Below are positions 48,474 through 56,456 of a stretch of 64,000 bases of DNA, one piece after another. The stretch comes from Solirubrobacter sp963724195. GTDB taxonomy: Bacteria > Actinomycetota > Thermoleophilia > Solirubrobacterales > Solirubrobacteraceae. The DNA is taken from the NCBI GenBank assembly GCA_963724195.1, contig CAVRTQ010000010.1, forward strand, positions 292,140-356,139, written 5' to 3'. The translations under genes were made by a program, and so were the position numbers. Under the pieces are notes generated by a model. It saw nothing but the letters and a program-made list of their open reading frames with translations, made no database searches and was not told the origin of the DNA. Numbering within the stretch: the stretch's first letter is position 1; each line of letters opens with the position of its first letter.

Positions 48474-49532
48474 ATGACGCCCACGGTCGCCCCCGCCATC
48501 GCCGCACCGCCCGAGCCCGGCGCGCTGCCCCGGGTGACGATCGCCATCCTCGCCTACAACCGGCGCGAACCGCTCCAGCACACGTTGCACGCGATGCTCG
48601 AGACCCTGAACTATCCGCGCGCCGCGCTGGAGCCGATCGTCGTCGACAACTGCTCGACGGACGGCACCTCCGACATGCTCGCGGCCGAGTTCCCGGACGT
48701 GCAGGTCATCCGGACCGAGGCGAACATCGGTGCGAGCGCGTGGAACCGCGCGCTGAGCGCGGGCACGGGCGACTGGTTCCTGATCCTCGACGACGACTGT
48801 CACCTCGAGGGCGACGACCTGACCCGCGCCGTGACCGCCGCGGCCGCCAACCAGGCCGACCTGGTCTCCTTCCGCGTGCGCAGCGGCGTCGACCGCAACT
48901 ACTACTTCGACGAGGAGTACTCGACCGGGCTGCTCAGCTACTGGGGCTGCGCCGCCCTGCTGAGCCGCCGCGCCGTCGAGCAGGTCGGCGGCTACGACCC
49001 GAACATCTTCATCTGGGGCAACGAGCTCGAGCTGACCATGCGGCTGCTCGACGCCGGCCTGCGCCACCTGGTGCTGCCGGACGTGGTCGCGGTGCACATG
49101 AAGCTGGGCCGGGAGCCGCGCGCCTACAACGAGTGGGGCTACCGGATGCATCACCGTCATATGGCGTACGTCGGCGCCCGGTTCCTGCGCTGGCCGGACC
49201 TGCTCCCCGTGCTCGCCTACCGCCTCGCGCAGGTGGGCATCGACGTGTTCGCGCTCGACCGTCGCGTCGTCACCGTGCTGCCCTCGATCGCGCAGGGCGC
49301 CGTGGCGGGCCTGCGCGCCCGCCGGCCCGCGCGGCCCGAGCTCTCCTCGCTCTACCGGGAGGCGTTCCCGGACTTCACGTCGCCGTTCTCCACGCTGCGC
49401 GGCCCGGTGGAGCGGCTCCGTGCGCGCCGGGCCCCGGAGCGCGCCGAACGCGACCGCCAGGCCAAGCAGGACCGCTTCTTCAGCCGCCGTCGCCGCTACT
49501 TCCCGACGGAGGCCAGCGTCCTCGAGGTGTGA
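48474..49532 (+). CDS. Glycosyltransferase family 2 (close paralogue of the one at 54641)
   Basis: The 352-residue GT-A protein reads RVTIAILAYNRREPLQHTLH, VVDNCSTDGTSDMLAAEFPD and the metal motif FLILDDDCHLEG. FIWGNELELTMRLLDAGLRH is the catalytic-base region (NELE instead of the commoner EDxE). The Arg-rich C-terminus ends RRYFPTEASVLEV. TACCAT (48460-48465) lies 8 bases before the ATG and no Shine-Dalgarno is seen. The 3' end overlaps the convergent flippase gene by 37 bases. A second gene with the same layout lies at 54641. Confidence 0.9.
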   Translation: MTPTVAPAIAAPPEPGALPRVTIAILAYNRREPLQHTLHAMLETLNYPRAALEPIVVDNCSTDGTSDMLAAEFPDVQVIRTEANIGASAWNRALSAGTGDWFLILDDDCHLEGDDLTRAVTAAAANQADLVSFRVRSGVDRNYYFDEEYSTGLLSYWGCAALLSRRAVEQVGGYDPNIFIWGNELELTMRLLDAGLRHLVLPDVVAVHMKLGREPRAYNEWGYRMHHRHMAYVGARFLRWPDLLPVLAYRLAQVGIDVFALDRRVVTVLPSIAQGAVAGLRARRPARPELSSLYREAFPDFTSPFSTLRGPVERLRARRAPERAERDRQAKQDRFFSRRRRYFPTEASVLEV

Positions 49533-50794
49533 CGGACGCGGCGGCTGAAGTGCAGCGCCGCCACCAAAGCCGTCAACTCGACCGCGATCAGCGTCCAGGC
49601 GGTGCCGAGCGCGCCGTGCTGGGAGATCAGGTACAGGCCGAGCAGGACGTCGACGGCCGCCGCCGCGACGACGACCAGCACGGCCTCGCGGTCGAAGCCA
49701 CGGGTGATGAGGTCGAGCTGGGAGACGCCGGCCGCGAGCGCGCTCAACGGCAGCGTGAAGGCCAGCACCTGCAGCACGCCGATCGCCGGGTCGAACTCGT
49801 GCCCGTAGAGCGCGTGCACGATCGGCGCGGCGAACACGGCCAGCGCCAGCGCACTCGCGCTGGAGAGCGCGAGCAGGGCGGCCAGCGCCATCCGCGTCAG
49901 GCGGCGCGCGCGAGCATCCTCGCCGCGCGCCACGAGGTGCCCGACCCGCGGGAAGACGGCCGTGAGGATCGGCGCGAACAACCGGGGCGCGGCCCGCACG
50001 AGCTTCTCCGCCGTCGAGTAGTAGGCGGCCTGCACGGTGGAGCTGAGGATGCCGAGGAAGAACGTGTTGGCGGTCGTGTAGAGCGTCACCGCCGTCCCGC
50101 CGATGAACAACCGCCAGCTCTCGCTCATCGCCCAGCGCACGTCGGCCACCGAGGTGCTCACCAGCGTCGTCTGGCGGTAGAGCATCCCGAGCGCGATCAC
50201 GGTCACCAGCGCCGAGCCCGCCGCCCACAGTGCGAGCACGATCCAGCCGTCCTCCGGGCCGCGCACGAGCAGGATCGTCAAGACCGCAGCCGCGACGCGG
50301 TTGACGACCTCGAGCCAGGACACGAGCCGCAGGCGCTCGACGCCCACGAAGTACCAACCCGGGTTGAAGCCGTTGACGAGCGCGGTCAGCAGTGCGAGCG
50401 CCAGATAGTCCGGATGCTCGCGGAAGATCGGCACCGCGAACAGCGCCACCACGGCCGCGATCACCGCGAGGCCCGAGAGCGAGAGCTTGGCGCCCTGCAC
50501 GGCGGCCACGACGCGCGCGACCTCGTGCCGGTCGTCGCGGGAACGGGCCACCGCCCGCGTCGCCGAGGCGCCGAACCCGAACTCGACCAGGACCTGCAGC
50601 ATCCACCCGAACGACTGCGCGAAGACCACGGCGCCGAGCTCCGCCGGGCCGAGCTTGCGCGCGATCCACGGCAGCGTGACCAGCGGCAGCACCGAGACCG
50701 TGAACTGCACCACGTAGATGGCGAGCGCGTTCTGGCTGATCGGGTGGCGCAGGACGCGCAGCAGCCGCCGCAGGTGCGCCCGCGGCTCACTCAT
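49496..50794 (-). CDS. Polysaccharide flippase, Wzx-like
   Basis: The 432-residue protein has about 12-14 membrane segments and the polysaccharide transporter family opening NALAIYVVQFTVSVLPLVTL with PWIARKLGPAELGAVVFAQS (the F/Q-S-F region is conserved). Other typical segments are LEFGFGASATRAVAR-like and FNPGWYFVGVERL, a signature of O-antigen translocases. It would flip undecaprenyl-linked repeat units across the membrane. ATG overlaps the previous stop (ATGA), making it the third gene of a minus-strand operon. Confidence 0.9.
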   Translation of the reverse strand: MSEPRAHLRRLLRVLRHPISQNALAIYVVQFTVSVLPLVTLPWIARKLGPAELGAVVFAQSFGWMLQVLVEFGFGASATRAVARSRDDRHEVARVVAAVQGAKLSLSGLAVIAAVVALFAVPIFREHPDYLALALLTALVNGFNPGWYFVGVERLRLVSWLEVVNRVAAAVLTILLVRGPEDGWIVLALWAAGSALVTVIALGMLYRQTTLVSTSVADVRWAMSESWRLFIGGTAVTLYTTANTFFLGILSSTVQAAYYSTAEKLVRAAPRLFAPILTAVFPRVGHLVARGEDARARRLTRMALAALLALSSASALALAVFAAPIVHALYGHEFDPAIGVLQVLAFTLPLSALAAGVSQLDLITRGFDREAVLVVVAAAAVDVLLGLYLISQHGALGTAWTLIAVELTALVAALHFSRRVRHTSRTLASVGK

Positions 50795-51558
50795 GGGCCG
50801 GGGGCGGCGAGGATGCGGTCGAGCGCGTCCGAGGTCTTGAACGGATGCGCGAAGTACCCGCCGGCACGCTTGAGCGCGAGCACCTCGGGGAGCGTGACCT
50901 CCGGCTCGTAGCGGACGGTTCCGTAGAGATCCGCCGGGAGGTCGGCCAGCCGGAACCCGAGATGGTGCAGCAGCGTCGGGACGTAGAGCTCACCGTAGAC
51001 CACGGGTCGTCGGTCGATTGCGACGTAGGCCTCGAGGGCCGCCCGCGTGAGCCAGAACCCGTTCCCGAGGGTCCCGAACATGCGTGTGGCGTCCTCGCGC
51101 ACCGAGTGCTCGCGCAGATGGGCGAGCAGCGCCGCGTCGTGGCGATAGCGCGTGTAGTGGTGCCAGTTCGTCGCCGTGCGCTCCACGCACGTCTTGCCCA
51201 TGAAGTCCGCGCCGGTGCGCTGCGCCCACTCGCGCAGCGGCTCCTCGAAGTCGCCGCGCAGGACGATGTGGTCCCACTCGAGCACGTAGACGGCGCTGAC
51301 GGTCGGGTCGTCGCGGACGAAGTGGTCGTGGATCAGACCGAGCGTCAGGTGGTAGGACTGGGACGTCCGCGGCGGTCCCCGCAGCGTCTCGTCGTCGACG
51401 AACACCCTGTCGGCAAAGGCCACGCCCGCGCAGTCCTCGGCCCTGCCGCCGTGGGCGACGACCCAGCGGGAGTCCGGCGCGACCGCCTGCAGATAGGCGA
51501 CGTTGGCGTCGACCCGCGCGGCGTCCTGGTGCGTGAGCAGGACGTTGAGCTGCGTCAC
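50791..51558 (-). CDS. Putative GT-A-like protein of unknown specificity
   Basis: The 255-residue protein begins (GTG) with TQLNVLLTHQDAARVDANVA. A Rossmann-like half leads to VSAVYVLEWDHIVLRGDFEE, where EWDH lies where GT-A enzymes have DxD. FMGKTCVERTATNWHHYTRY and MFGTLGNGFWLTRAALEAYV follow, and the end is FAHPFKTSDALDRILAAPGP. It resembles glycosyltransferase folds more than anything else, but I do not recognise a named family. It is coupled to the small protein gene before it (GTGA) and to the flippase gene after it (ATGA), so a role in glycan assembly is likely. Confidence 0.7.
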   Translation of the reverse strand: MTQLNVLLTHQDAARVDANVAYLQAVAPDSRWVVAHGGRAEDCAGVAFADRVFVDDETLRGPPRTSQSYHLTLGLIHDHFVRDDPTVSAVYVLEWDHIVLRGDFEEPLREWAQRTGADFMGKTCVERTATNWHHYTRYRHDAALLAHLREHSVREDATRMFGTLGNGFWLTRAALEAYVAIDRRPVVYGELYVPTLLHHLGFRLADLPADLYGTVRYEPEVTLPEVLALKRAGGYFAHPFKTSDALDRILAAPGP

Positions 51559-51776
51559 GCCGACCCCGGCCGGCAGCGCTCGGCCTCGACGTGCCGGAAC
51601 ACGAGCTCGTTCATCGAGCTGAAGTCGACGCGGACCAGCGCGTACTCGGCGCCCAGGAGCTTCACGCCACCCCGCCACGGGATCGGCAGGCCGCGGAAGA
51701 GCTCCGCGCCGCAGGCCTCACAACGGATGGGCCGTGCTCTGGCGTACACGAACGCCTTCAGCCGGCCCGTATCCAT
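51555..51776 (-). CDS. Small conserved-looking protein with one CxxC pair
   Basis: The 73-residue protein MDTGRLKAFVYARARPIRCE carries a single CEAC pair at about residues 19-22 and is rich in Arg. Only half of a zinc ribbon is present, so it may dimerise around a metal or use cysteines otherwise. It is followed with a 4-base overlap by the GT-A-like gene. The ATG at 51776 is chosen because TATACT lies 8 bases before it. The function is not known; position suggests an accessory to polysaccharide synthesis. Confidence 0.65.
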   Translation of the reverse strand: MDTGRLKAFVYARARPIRCEACGAELFRGLPIPWRGGVKLLGAEYALVRVDFSSMNELVFRHVEAERCRPGSA

Positions 51777-51784
51777 GGCGGGCC

Positions 51785-51811
51785 AGTATACGGAGCGTTG
51801 TCGCCTATCCT
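51785..51811. promoter_or_regulatory. Back-to-back leaderless promoters
   Basis: Minus-strand TATACT (51790-51785) is followed by 8 bases and the ATG at 51776. Plus-strand TATCCT (51806-51811) is followed by 8 bases and the GTG at 51820. The two -10-like boxes are only 15 bases apart, so both polymerases would compete for the same 45 bases. Confidence 0.65.
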
Positions 51812-51819
51812 GGGGCGGC

Positions 51820-52683
51820 GTGGAGTCCACCTGCGCGGTCGTCGTGACCTACAACCGCAGGCCGCTGCTGGAGGAATGCGTGCAGGCGCTCCTGGACCAG
51901 ACGGCAGCCGTCGACGAGATCATCGTCGTCGACAACGCGAGCACGGACGGGACGGCGGACCTCGTGCGCGAGCGCTTCCCGCAGGTGCGGCTGGAGGCGC
52001 TGGAGGAGAACCTGGGCGGGGCCGGCGGCTTCCACCACGGGATCGGGCTCGCGCACGCGCTGGGCCACGACTGGCTGTGGGTCATGGACGACGACACGAT
52101 CCCCACGCCCACGGCGCTCGAGGCGCTGCTGGACGGCGTCCGGCGCGCGCCGGAGCGGCCCGCGATGCTGGCGAGCCAGGTGCACTGGACGGACGGCTCG
52201 CTGCACCCGATGAACTACCCGCACCCGCGCTGGCGCTCGCCCGCCGACCTCGTGCGCACGGCCGAGCACGGCCTCGTCCTGATCCGCTCCAACACGTTCG
52301 TCTCGCTGCTGGTCGCCCGCGAGACCGTGGACCGCTGGGGGCTCCCGCAGGCCGCCTACTTCATCTGGGGCGAGGACACCGAGTACACGACCCGCGCGCT
52401 GCGGCACGCGCCGGGGTACCTGGTGCCCGAGAGCGTCGTGGTGCACAAGACGGCCAAGCCCTACACCGCCGTGGAGGACACCAGCGGGCGGTACTACTAC
52501 AGCGTCCGCAACACCTTGCTGTTGCTGCGCGGCAGCGGCTTCGCGCCGCTCGAACGGGTGGCCTTCGCGACCCTGTACCTGCGGTCGATCAAGACCTACC
52601 TGACCAACAACCGCTTCCGGCCGGACGCGCTGCGGATCGTCGCCCGCGGACTGGCGCACGGGCTGCGGGGGCCGACGCGGTGA
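51820..52683 (+). CDS. Glycosyltransferase family 2, GlfT1-like
   Basis: The 287-residue GT-A protein starts (GTG) at ESTCAVVVTYNRRPLLEECV. VDEIIVVDNASTDGTADLV is the donor site, and ENLGGAGGFHHGIGLAHALG with DWLWVMDDDTIPTP is the pattern of galactofuranosyl- and rhamnosyl-transferases such as mycobacterial GlfT1 (known family). YFIWGEDTEYTTRALR supplies the catalytic Asp/Glu. With glf in the same locus, transfer of galactofuranose is a reasonable guess. Its stop overlaps the next start (GTGA). Confidence 0.88.
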   Translation: MESTCAVVVTYNRRPLLEECVQALLDQTAAVDEIIVVDNASTDGTADLVRERFPQVRLEALEENLGGAGGFHHGIGLAHALGHDWLWVMDDDTIPTPTALEALLDGVRRAPERPAMLASQVHWTDGSLHPMNYPHPRWRSPADLVRTAEHGLVLIRSNTFVSLLVARETVDRWGLPQAAYFIWGEDTEYTTRALRHAPGYLVPESVVVHKTAKPYTAVEDTSGRYYYSVRNTLLLLRGSGFAPLERVAFATLYLRSIKTYLTNNRFRPDALRIVARGLAHGLRGPTR

Positions 52684-53273
52684 TCACCGTCGTCGCGATC
52701 GGCACCGATCCGCCCGCCGTGGAGTCCGTGCCGGTGCAGCGGGCGGCGACGCTCACCGAGGCTCTCGCCCGCGCCGACTCAGGCCGGCTGTGGCTGCTCG
52801 GGCCCGGCGCCGTGCCCGCGGCGGACGCCCTCGCGCCGCTCATCTCCGCCGCCGACGCGACGGGCGCGCCCCTGGTGTCGAGCCTGCCCGTGGACGCCAC
52901 GGGTGCCCTCGTCGAGGCCGCGTTGCCGCGCGGGGACGAGGCGGGTACGGAGCGCTTGTTGTCGGCGGTGGGCCGAGGGCTCGTGCCGATCAAGCTCGCC
53001 CCGCTCACCTCGTTGCTGGTCGACGTGACCGCCGCCCGGGCGGTCGCCGCACCCGAGCCCGAACGCTTCGGCCCCTTCAGCGACCTCGCCTGGACGGGGC
53101 GGCTGCTCGCGGAGGGTCCCGGTTACCTCGTGCTGGCAAGCCGCGTCCAGGTTTCCGCTCCGGCGCGGCCGGCGCTCACCGCCTTGCCGGCCGTGCGCGA
53201 GATGCGCCGGGCGCGTCTGTGGACGCGCGGCGAGACCCTGCGCATGGCGGCGCGGGTCAGACCCGCTTTCTGA
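52680..53273 (+). CDS. Degenerate GT-A-like protein (probable pseudo-glycosyltransferase)
   Basis: The 197-residue protein is translated after the GlfT1-like gene (GTGA overlap). Its layout echoes a small GT2: SGRLWLLGPGAVPAADALAP stands where active enzymes have the LDDD motif, and FGPFSDLAWTGRLLAEGPGY aligns with the xxWGEDxExxxRL region of its neighbour, but both acidic motifs are lost. It may be a non-catalytic partner that stabilises the active enzyme. I know of no named family for it. The start is clear from the overlap. Its end overlaps the convergent GT4 gene by 17 bases. Confidence 0.65.
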   Translation: MITVVAIGTDPPAVESVPVQRAATLTEALARADSGRLWLLGPGAVPAADALAPLISAADATGAPLVSSLPVDATGALVEAALPRGDEAGTERLLSAVGRGLVPIKLAPLTSLLVDVTAARAVAAPEPERFGPFSDLAWTGRLLAEGPGYLVLASRVQVSAPARPALTALPAVREMRRARLWTRGETLRMAARVRPAF

Positions 53274-54594
53274 GCACGCTGACCGCTCGGTCGACCAGGT
53301 TGCGACCGACGCCGAGCAGACCCTTGTCGTGGCGGACGTCGTGGATGGAGTACGCGTACAGCCGCGCCAGCGCCTCGCGCTCCGGAAAGGTCAGCGCGCG
53401 ACCGGTCGCCGGGCCGAGTTGCTCGATCATGGCGTTGATCGGCTCGGTGACGCGGCTCCAGCGATAGTCCTCGCGGACCTGGCGCAGGTTCGCGACCATC
53501 CGCGTGCGCGTGGCCTCGTCGTCGAGGATGCCGACGACCGCCGCCGCGAGCCCTTCCGGGTCCTCGTAATCGACCGTCTGGCCGAGGTCGCGCTGCTGGA
53601 CCAGGTCCGCCATTGCGTCGCCCTTGGTGGTCACGATCGGCAGGCCGGTCCAGAAGTAGTCGAGCACTCGGGTGCGGAACGAGAACCGCGTCTCCAGGTG
53701 GTCGAAGTGCGTCGAAAGGCCGATGTCGGCCTCCAGGAAGTGGTTCTGACGCTCCGCGTACGGCACCCAGCCGTAGTTGAAGAACACGGACTCGTCGAGC
53801 AGCTCGAGCTCGGAGGCGAGGGCCACCGCCTTGCGCATCATCTCCATCTCGGGCACCAGGGCGTTCGGGTGCTTGAGCCCCATGAACACGAGCTTGACGT
53901 CGTCGCGACGCTCGCGCAGAAGCTTGACCGCGCGGATCACGGTCAGCGGATCGAACCAGTTCCAGATGCCGCCGCCCCACAGCAACACGCGATCCGAGTC
54001 GGCGAGGCCCAGCCGCTCGCGAAACCCGGATGCGGTCTTGTGGGGGTCAGCGTCCTGGGTGCCGAAGGGCACGACGTCCACGAGCGTGCGCAGCGACACG
54101 TCCCGCAGGTACGTGGCGGCCGTGATCCGGCCGAGGCCCAACAGGCTTCCGAGCCACAGGTCGCGCTGCTTCTCGCTCGCGCAGATGATCCCGTCGGCGA
54201 ACACCAGCCACGCCTTCATCTCGACGTACTGGCGCCGCAGCCGCCAGTCACGCTCGGCCGGAGGAGCGTGGCGGAAAATCTCCAGGCCTTCGAAGTAGCG
54301 CGGGTCGTAGGCGTCGATGATCAGCCGGACCCCGTCGCGCTTGGCGACATGGGCCAGCGCGGGCTGCACGTACTGGGTGATCGCCACGTCGAAGCCGGCC
54401 AGGAGGGTGGCCACACGGCGCCCCTCGTAGGAGACGATCTCGAACGCGTCGCTGCTGACGTCCGGTTGATTGGGTGTTGCCAGCGTCACGTCGTGCCGGC
54501 CGGCGAGCGCGACGGCGAACTCCCAGGACCGGATGCCCGGGCCCGCCATCGACGTGCCGATCACGTCCTCGGAGATGATCAGAACTTTGGCCAA
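53257..54594 (-). CDS. Glycosyltransferase family 4
   Basis: The protein of about 445 residues starts with TTG at 54594 (AKVLIISEDVIGTSMAGPGI), followed by RSWEFAVALAGRHDVTLATP, the acceptor domain. The donor half has RVLLWGGGIWNWFDPLTVIR, VFFNYGWVPYAERQNHFLEA and ADIGLSTHFDHLETRFSFRT, then YFWTGLPIVTTKGDAMADLV. This arrangement resembles a subfamily of GT4 enzymes known from actinobacterial surface-glycan loci. CAGACT lies 7 bases before the TTG (leaderless candidate). Divergent from the GT2 gene at 54641 across 46 bases. Confidence 0.87.
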   Translation of the reverse strand: MAKVLIISEDVIGTSMAGPGIRSWEFAVALAGRHDVTLATPNQPDVSSDAFEIVSYEGRRVATLLAGFDVAITQYVQPALAHVAKRDGVRLIIDAYDPRYFEGLEIFRHAPPAERDWRLRRQYVEMKAWLVFADGIICASEKQRDLWLGSLLGLGRITAATYLRDVSLRTLVDVVPFGTQDADPHKTASGFRERLGLADSDRVLLWGGGIWNWFDPLTVIRAVKLLRERRDDVKLVFMGLKHPNALVPEMEMMRKAVALASELELLDESVFFNYGWVPYAERQNHFLEADIGLSTHFDHLETRFSFRTRVLDYFWTGLPIVTTKGDAMADLVQQRDLGQTVDYEDPEGLAAAVVGILDDEATRTRMVANLRQVREDYRWSRVTEPINAMIEQLGPATGRALTFPEREALARLYAYSIHDVRHDKGLLGVGRNLVDRAVSVLRKRV

Positions 54595-54640
54595 GGTGGC
54601 GAGTCTGGCAGGAAACCGGGGCACTACCATCAGCGCCGCC

Positions 54641-55673
54641 ATGGGCGCCGCCGACGCAACCCTCCCCCGGGTGACCGTGGTCATCCTCGCCTACAAGCGC
54701 CTCCAGCGCCTGCGCGAGACGCTCACGCACACGCTCGAGGACCTCGACTATCCGCGCGAGCAGCTCGAGCTGATCGTCGTCGACAACGCCTCCGGGAACG
54801 GCACGCCCGAGATGCTCGCCACCGAGTTCCCCGACGTCCGCGTGATCGTGCACCCCACGAACCTCGGCACCAGCGGCTGGAACGCCGGCCTGCGCGCCGG
54901 GACGGGCAAATGGACGCTGATGCTCGACGACGACGGCCACCTGGAAGGCGACACGCTCAAGACGGCGATCGCTGCCGCCGAGGCGCATCAGGCCGACCTC
55001 GTCTCGTTCCGGTCGCGCAGCGGCTACGACCGCGACTTCTACTTCGACACCGACCTGCCCACCGGCGTGCTGAGCTTCTGGGGCACGGCCGCGCTGCTCA
55101 GCCGCCGCGCGATCGACACGACCGGCGGGTTCGACCCCAACATCTTCATCTGGGGCAACGAGCTCGAGCTCACGATGCGCATCCTGGACGCGGGCCTGCG
55201 CCACCTCCACCTGCCCGACCACGACGCGATCCACATGAAGGCGCTGCCGGTCCACGGCGAGCCGCTGCCGGCCAAGATCTACGCCACCAACCAGCGCAAC
55301 CTCGCGTATGTGACGGCCAAGTCGCTGCGGTGGCGGCATCTGCTCCCGGCGCTCGGCAGCCGCTTCGCGCGCGTGTTGTTCGACGGCTACGCACTCGGCA
55401 CGGGAGCCCTCACGGCGCTGCCGGAAGTGGTGCGCGGCACGGTCGCCGGCCTGCGCGTGCGGCAACCGCTGCGGCCGGAGCTCTCTGCGCTCTACCGCCG
55501 CAACTTTCCTGACTTCCGGTCACCGCTGGTCGTCGTCCGCGGGCCCGGTCTCGCGGGTGCGGGCGTTGCGGGATCCCGAGCGTGCCGAGCGCGACCGGGC
55601 CGCGCTCGTCGAGCGCATCTACGCGCGCCGCCGGCCGTACTACCCCAGCGAGCCGACGGTCTTCTCGATCTAG
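54641..55673 (+). CDS. Glycosyltransferase family 2 (paralogue of 48474; one frame break)
   Basis: The protein of 343 residues (after correction) reads RVTVVILAYKRLQRLRETLT, IVVDNASGNGTPEMLATEFP, LMLDDDGHLEGDTLK and FIWGNELELTMRILDAGLRH. The order, spacing and even the C-terminal RRRPYYPSEPTVFSI match the gene at 48474. An extra C at about 55541-55550 shifts the frame; removing it gives RGPVSRVRALRDPERAERDR and the proper end. TACCAT (54625-54630) lies 10 bases before the ATG. It is followed without a gap by the FkbM-type gene. Confidence 0.88.
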
Positions 55674-56456
55674 GTGCGGATCCCGCTGTTCCTGTCCGTC
55701 GCCGGGCGCTGGCTGCGCACGGAGCCCCGCCGGCGCACGGGCGCGCGACTGGCCTTCGTCACGGTCGCGCTGTGGGCCCGCGGCCGCGGCCTGCCGCTGG
55801 GGCGGCGGCCGTTCGTCGTGGCACCGACCGCCCCGAACGGCGCGTCCGTACGACTGCTGCTGTGGGACTACATCGACGCGCTCGTCGCCCGCGAGGTGTT
55901 CCTCGACGGCGACTACGTGATCCCAGAAGCGCTGCGGCCGGCGACGATCGTGGATCTGGGGGCCAACTCCGGCATCGCGGCGCGCTTCCTCAGCGCCATG
56001 TTCCCAACCGCGCGGATCGTCGCCGCCGAACCGGATCCCCGCAACCTGGCCCGGCTGCACAGGAACGTCGCCGGCCTCGGCCAGGTCCGGGTGGTGGAGG
56101 CGGCCGTGGCCCCCGAGCCGGGCACCGCGAACTTCGTCGTGGCCAGCGAGGGCTGGGCGTCCGCGCTGAGCGACGGCGGTCCCGCCGAGGGGACGATCGA
56201 GGTGGCGTGCGTGACGCTCGACTCGCTCCTGGACTCCGGCAAGGCGGACCTGCTGAAGGTGGACATCGAAGGTGGCGAGTGGCCGCTGCTCGAGGCCGGC
56301 GCGCTCCAGGCCGCCAGCGACTGCATCGTCGGCGAGGCGCACTACGACGGCCACGACGAGCAGGAGCTACGGCAGTGGCTGCGTGACTTCGAGGTCACCG
56401 TCCACAAGGAGCATCACGGCGTGGCGTCGTTCACCGCGACTCGTCGGCGAGGATGA
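55674..56456 (+). CDS. FkbM-family SAM-dependent methyltransferase
   Basis: The 260-residue protein starts (GTG) right after the stop of the GT2 gene. TIVDLGANSGIAARFLSAMF is the SAM-binding motif I and ARIVAAEPDPRNLARLHRNV follows as motif II. LLKVDIEGGEWPLLEAGALQ is the hallmark VDIEGxE region of FkbM methyltransferases. These enzymes O-methylate sugars or polyketides; here a sugar of the surface glycan is likely. The end overlaps the convergent glycosidase-like gene by 26 bases. Confidence 0.88.
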   Translation: MRIPLFLSVAGRWLRTEPRRRTGARLAFVTVALWARGRGLPLGRRPFVVAPTAPNGASVRLLLWDYIDALVAREVFLDGDYVIPEALRPATIVDLGANSGIAARFLSAMFPTARIVAAEPDPRNLARLHRNVAGLGQVRVVEAAVAPEPGTANFVVASEGWASALSDGGPAEGTIEVACVTLDSLLDSGKADLLKVDIEGGEWPLLEAGALQAASDCIVGEAHYDGHDEQELRQWLRDFEVTVHKEHHGVASFTATRRRG

